A DNA stretch of 64,000 bases from JASBTN01 sp965228805 (GTDB lineage Bacteria > Pseudomonadota > Alphaproteobacteria > Rhodobacterales > Rhodobacteraceae): NCBI RefSeq assembly GCF_965228805.1, contig NZ_CBDDIE010000003.1, positions 62,001 through 126,000 of the forward strand, read 5' to 3'. How positions within the stretch are numbered: the stretch's first letter is position 1; every line of letters begins with the position of its first letter. Shown here one piece after another: positions 60,831-64,000 of this stretch. The notes beneath the pieces were generated by a model, which saw nothing but the letters and a program-made list of their open reading frames with translations, ran no database searches and was not told the DNA's origin. Both the position numbers and the translations under genes were made by a program.

Positions 60831-61199
60831 CTAATAGCCCCCCTCGAAGGCGTCGGGAAAGGACTGGCGCGCACGGTCCACGTCGATCACCAGCATCGCC
60901 TCGTAAGAGGCATTGTCGAACGGATCTTCGGCGGGGATAACCTCGCGCCCGAACAGCCAGGACAGGCGGCCCGCGTCCAGGTTTCCGCGTTCAAACGGCT
61001 GGTCACCGAAGTTTTCCAACAGCGCCTGCATGAACCCCGCATCCGCGCGCCGGTCGGCCGGTTTGCGGTCGGCATAACGTTCACGCGCCACCAGGGGCGT
61101 CGCACCGTCCTTGTTGGCGCGGCGCAACACGAATTGGTAATCCGTGCCCGGCAGGCGGCCCGGAAAGCCGCGGTGTTTCAACATATACGGCAGTGCCAT
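60831..61199 (-). CDS. Conserved hypothetical protein, 122 residues
   Basis: The protein begins ALPYMLKHRGFPGRLPGTDY and has GFMQALLENFGDQPFERGNL, LSWLFGREVIPAEDPFDNAS and a VIDVDRARQSFPDAF end. I recognise no family. It starts directly after the stop of the exported protein gene, so both are translated from one message downstream of pccB. Confidence 0.65.
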   Translation of the reverse strand: MALPYMLKHRGFPGRLPGTDYQFVLRRANKDGATPLVARERYADRKPADRRADAGFMQALLENFGDQPFERGNLDAGRLSWLFGREVIPAEDPFDNASYEAMLVIDVDRARQSFPDAFEGGY

Positions 61200-61619
61200 T
61201 CAGAAACCTTCCCAGATGCAGGAACCATGATCGGGGCGATATGCCTCGAAGAATTGCGTGGCCTCGGGGTCGGCAAGACCGAAGTCCAGCGGCCGATCCG
61301 CGAGGCTGATGATGATTTGCGCGGGCGGGGTGTCTTCCCCCGCCAAACGCGGCAGCGCGAAGGTTTCGCACAGATGGGCCATGTCGGCCTCGGCCTGGCT
61401 GAACTCCACCTGCGCCCGGTCGCGGGCGATGGCGGGGGCGACGAAGCGGAAGCGCACCACGCGCGCCGCGTCCTCGCCGGTCCAGACCTCGTCAAGAAAG
61501 CGCACCTCCTGGCCCGAGGGCACCGCCAGCGCGGTGCCGTCCCCGGCCGCCTGCCCCACCTGGGGCAGAAGACCGGCCAGCAGGACCAGGCCGGTCCAAA
61601 GAGTGCGGTCCCGACGCAT
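61200..61619 (-). CDS. Exported protein, possibly DUF6497
   Basis: The 139-residue protein has a signal peptide (LWTGLVLLAGLLPQVGQAAG) and a soluble domain (VPSGQEVRFLDEVWTGEDAA, FSQAEADMAHLCETFALPRL, GSCIWEGF). Two cysteines (in HLCETF and SCIWEGF) could form a disulfide. It resembles a Rhodobacteraceae-specific periplasmic family I tentatively call DUF6497. It begins 9 bp after the pccB stop. Confidence 0.65.
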   Translation of the reverse strand: MRRDRTLWTGLVLLAGLLPQVGQAAGDGTALAVPSGQEVRFLDEVWTGEDAARVVRFRFVAPAIARDRAQVEFSQAEADMAHLCETFALPRLAGEDTPPAQIIISLADRPLDFGLADPEATQFFEAYRPDHGSCIWEGF

Positions 61620-61628
61620 CCCTTGCCC

Positions 61629-63161
61629 TTACAGCGGGATGTTGTCGTGCTTCTTCCAGGGGTTCGACAGCTTCTTGTTGCGAAGGCTGGCGAAGGCCCG
61701 GCTAACCCGAAGCCGGGTCGAGCGCGGCTGGATCACCTCGTCGATGAAGCCCTTTTCGGCCGCCACGAACGGGTTGGCGAAACGGTCTTCGTAATCGGCG
61801 GTGTGCTGGGCGATCTTCTCGGCATCGCCCAGGTCGGCACGGTGCAGGATCTCCACCGCGCCCTTGGCGCCCATCACCGCGATCTCGGCGGTCGGCCAAG
61901 CATAGTTGAAATCGCCGCGCAGGTGCTTGGACGCCATAACATCATAGGCGCCGCCATAGGCCTTGCGGGTGATCACGGTGACCTTCGGCACGGTGGCTTC
62001 GCCATAGGCGAACAGCAGCTTGGCACCGTGTTTGATGACCCCGCCGTATTCCTGCGAGGTGCCGGGCAGGAAGCCGGGTACATCGACCAGGGTCAGGATC
62101 GGGATTTCGAAGGCGTCACAGAAGCGCACAAAACGGGCCGCCTTGCGCGAGCTGTCGATGTCCAGGCAGCCCGCCAGCACCATCGGCTGGTTCGCCACCA
62201 CGCCCACGGTCTGACCCTCCAGGCGCATGAAACCGGTGATGATGTTCTTCGCGTAGTCTTCCTGAATCTCGTAGAAATCGCCCTCGTCACCGATCTTCGT
62301 GATCAGCTCCTTCATGTCATAGGGCGTGTTCGGGTTGTCCGGCACCAGCGTGTCCAGGCTTTCCTCGATCCGGCCCGGCTCGTCAAAGAAGGGGCGCACC
62401 GGCGGCTTCTCGCGGTTGTTGAGCGGCAGGAAGTCGACCAGACGACGCACCTCCGACAGGGCTTCGACGTCGTTCTCGAAGGCGCCATCTGCGACCGAGC
62501 TCTTCTTGGTGTGGGTCGAGGCGCCGCCAAGCTCCTCGGCCGTCACGACCTCGTTGGTCACGGTCTTCACCACGTCGGGGCCGGTGACGAACATGTAGGA
62601 GGTGTCTTTCACCATGAAGATGAAGTCGGTCATCGCCGGTGAATAGACCGCACCACCGGCGCAGGGGCCCATGATGACGGAGATTTGCGGCACGACGCCC
62701 GAGGCCATGATGTTGCGCTGGAACACTTCGGCGTAACCGGCCAGCGAGGCGACGCCTTCCTGGATCCGCGCCCCGCCCGAATCGTTGATGCCGATGACCG
62801 GCGCGCCGTTCTGCATCGCCATGTCCATGATCTTGCAGATCTTCTCGGCGTGGGTTTCCGACAGCGAGCCGCCGAAGACGGTGAAATCCTGGCTGAACAC
62901 ATAGACCATGCGGCCGTTGATCGTGCCCCAGCCGGTCACGACACCGTCGCCCGCGGGACGATCTTTTTCCATGCCGAACTCGGTGCAGCGATGGGCCTTG
63001 AACATGTCGAACTCTTCGAAGCTGTCCTCGTCCAGCAGCAGTTCGATGCGCTCACGGGCAGTCAGCTTGCCCTTGGCGTGCTGGCTGTCGATGCGACGCT
63101 GTCCGCCGCCCAGGCGGGCCTTCTCGCGGCGGGCTTCAAGTTCGAGATTGATATCTTTCAT
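61629..63161 (-). CDS. pccB: Propionyl-CoA carboxylase, beta subunit
   Basis: The 510-residue carboxyltransferase moves CO2 from biotin to propionyl-CoA. It has ELEARREKARLGGGQRRIDS, NDSGGARIQEGVASLAGYAE (acyl-CoA oxyanion site), IMGPCAGGAVYSPAMTDFI, LVDVPGFLPGTSQEYGGVIK and AYGGAYDVMASKHLRGD. The ATG at 63161 follows AAGGAG. The promoter side holds a cluster of TTTGCAAA-like motifs (63231-63281) that in Rhodobacter sphaeroides are bound by the acyl-CoA regulator PccR. Confidence 0.96.
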   Translation of the reverse strand: MKDINLELEARREKARLGGGQRRIDSQHAKGKLTARERIELLLDEDSFEEFDMFKAHRCTEFGMEKDRPAGDGVVTGWGTINGRMVYVFSQDFTVFGGSLSETHAEKICKIMDMAMQNGAPVIGINDSGGARIQEGVASLAGYAEVFQRNIMASGVVPQISVIMGPCAGGAVYSPAMTDFIFMVKDTSYMFVTGPDVVKTVTNEVVTAEELGGASTHTKKSSVADGAFENDVEALSEVRRLVDFLPLNNREKPPVRPFFDEPGRIEESLDTLVPDNPNTPYDMKELITKIGDEGDFYEIQEDYAKNIITGFMRLEGQTVGVVANQPMVLAGCLDIDSSRKAARFVRFCDAFEIPILTLVDVPGFLPGTSQEYGGVIKHGAKLLFAYGEATVPKVTVITRKAYGGAYDVMASKHLRGDFNYAWPTAEIAVMGAKGAVEILHRADLGDAEKIAQHTADYEDRFANPFVAAEKGFIDEVIQPRSTRLRVSRAFASLRNKKLSNPWKKHDNIPL

Positions 63162-63230
63162 CTGGCGGCACTCCTTGATTTCAAGGCAAACTAGCCGCAT
63201 TACGCGCGTGCAGAAAGCAAAAAGGCGCGA

Positions 63231-63281
63231 ATTTGCAAATAATTGGCAAGATGCGCGCTGCAAATTGCAAATTAGCAAATA
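63231..63281. promoter_or_regulatory. Cluster of TTTGCAAA-type motifs, probable PccR site
   Basis: Within 51 bp between pccB and the divergent efflux gene are ATTTGCAAAT, TTGGCAAG, CTGCAAATTGCAAAT and TAGCAAAT. PccR of Rhodobacter sphaeroides recognises paired TTTGCAAA motifs before pccB. The spacing here is not exactly the published pair, so it is a close but imperfect match. Confidence 0.6.
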
Positions 63282-63325
63282 TCGACCGGCTGGACAAAAT
63301 TGCCAAAGCCGCTTACGCCTGTGCC

Positions 63326-64000
63326 ATGGCAGATTTACCCGCCACCCGGTTCCTGGACCCCAGAACACCTCCGCATGTCGCCACGCTGACCTTGATCGTC
63401 GCTGCGGGCGCGATGTCGATGAACGTCTTCTTGCCCGCCCTGCCCGCGATGTCCACCCATTTCGCCGTGGACTATCGCGTGATGCAGCTGTCCGTGGCCC
63501 TGTACCTGGCCATGAACGGGCTCTTGCAGATCGTCGTCGGCCCGATCTCGGACCGGTTCGGCCGCCGCCCGGTGATCCTGTGGAGTTTTACCCTGTTCCT
63601 TCTGGCTACTCTGGGCTGCATCTTAGCCCCGAACGTGCAGATCTTCCTGGCCTTCCGCATGGGGCAGGCGGTGATCGTCGGCGGCATGGCGATCAGCCGC
63701 GCCGCGATCCGCGACATTCACCCGCCGGACCAGGCGGCCTCGATGTTGGGCTATGTCACCATGGGCATGTCCGTGGTGCCCATGATCGGCCCGGCTTTCG
63801 GCGGCATCCTGGATCAGAGCTTCGGCTGGCAATCGGTCTTCTGGATGCAGCTTATCCTGGGTGCTGCGGTCTTTGCCCTGGCCTGGCGCGACATGGGAGA
63901 GACCTTTACCCGGCGCGAGGGCGGTTTCGCCGCGCAGTTTCGCGAATATCCCGAGCTGCTGCTCTCGCCCCGGTTCTGGGGCTACTGTCTGGCGGCGGCC
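63326..64000 (+). CDS. Bcr/CflA-family MFS efflux transporter (partial)
   Basis: 225 codons are present before the window ends. The protein has hydrophobic segments beginning TLTLIVAAGAMSMNVFLPAL, the MFS loop motif GPISDRFGRRPVIL, LAPNVQIFLAFRMGQAVIVG and SVVPMIGPAFGGILDQ, typical of drug or sulfonamide efflux proteins of the Bcr/CflA group. It is divergent from pccB. The substrate is unknown. Confidence 0.88.
   Translation, partial: MADLPATRFLDPRTPPHVATLTLIVAAGAMSMNVFLPALPAMSTHFAVDYRVMQLSVALYLAMNGLLQIVVGPISDRFGRRPVILWSFTLFLLATLGCILAPNVQIFLAFRMGQAVIVGGMAISRAAIRDIHPPDQAASMLGYVTMGMSVVPMIGPAFGGILDQSFGWQSVFWMQLILGAAVFALAWRDMGETFTRREGGFAAQFREYPELLLSPRFWGYCLAAA

Noticed and set aside
61629..63368. 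579-residue pccB
   Set aside because: The upstream 69 codons cover the promoter and motif cluster; AAGGAG and homology place the start at 63161.

Overview
The window is chromosomal DNA from an alphaproteobacterium, most likely a marine Rhodobacteraceae (Roseobacter-type) genome. The grounds are the high G+C, the short (446-aa) ProS, the HdaA, Hsp20-DUF1150 and DUF2937 families, a GTTC-N7-GTTC SOS box, TTTGCAAA-type motifs in front of pccB, and recurrent palindromic intergenic elements. No search was run; names rest on motifs and family knowledge.

Layout. Positions 1-6870 hold a phosphonate catabolism locus on the minus strand: a LysR regulator, phnW, phnX, a formylglycine-type phosphonate monoester hydrolase, pbfA, then the start of a family-5 ABC solute-binding protein. 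Two near-identical T-N11-A palindromes, one before phnW and one before the binding protein, tie the transporter to the catabolic operon. Positions 6871-12875 look like an accessory island ending at the 3' end of tRNA-Gln(TTG). It carries an SOS-box-preceded endonuclease III-like gene, a phage tail remnant (end of protein X, protein D, a papain-like amidase), an A/T-richer three-gene module (unknown protein, DUF5131 three-Cys protein, TcmP), and two 52-bp direct repeats.

Positions 12950-30268 are mostly core genes: kpsT-kpsE-kdsA (capsule export and KDO), nhaA, an arsR-permease pair, UDG-like/SseB, a CAP protein, ubiK, lgt-midA-pgeF, a DM13 protein, an Lrp regulator, benE, trxB with an overlapping RES-domain gene, and a TylF-like methyltransferase. 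At 30269 a MarR-type EPS regulator is in frame, with no stop, with a 569-aa ATP sulfurylase/APS kinase. Then come a DUF1835-glycosyltransferase pair, phzF and a hydrolase, hsp20-DUF1150, and purE-purK. The 3' end of purK is caught in a tandem array (38574-39286) with alternating 134/133-bp units.

Positions 39516-51159 carry an outer membrane protein, DUF2937, proS, a flavoprotein/2OG-oxygenase pair, and AI-2E transporter-hdaA-ppk1-ppx-nudix. Positions 51351-54510 hold small housekeeping-type genes on the minus strand. Positions 54603-63161 contain the propionyl-CoA to succinyl-CoA route (pccB, pccA, methylmalonyl-CoA mutase) interspersed with small envelope genes. The window ends inside a Bcr/CflA-type efflux gene divergent from pccB.
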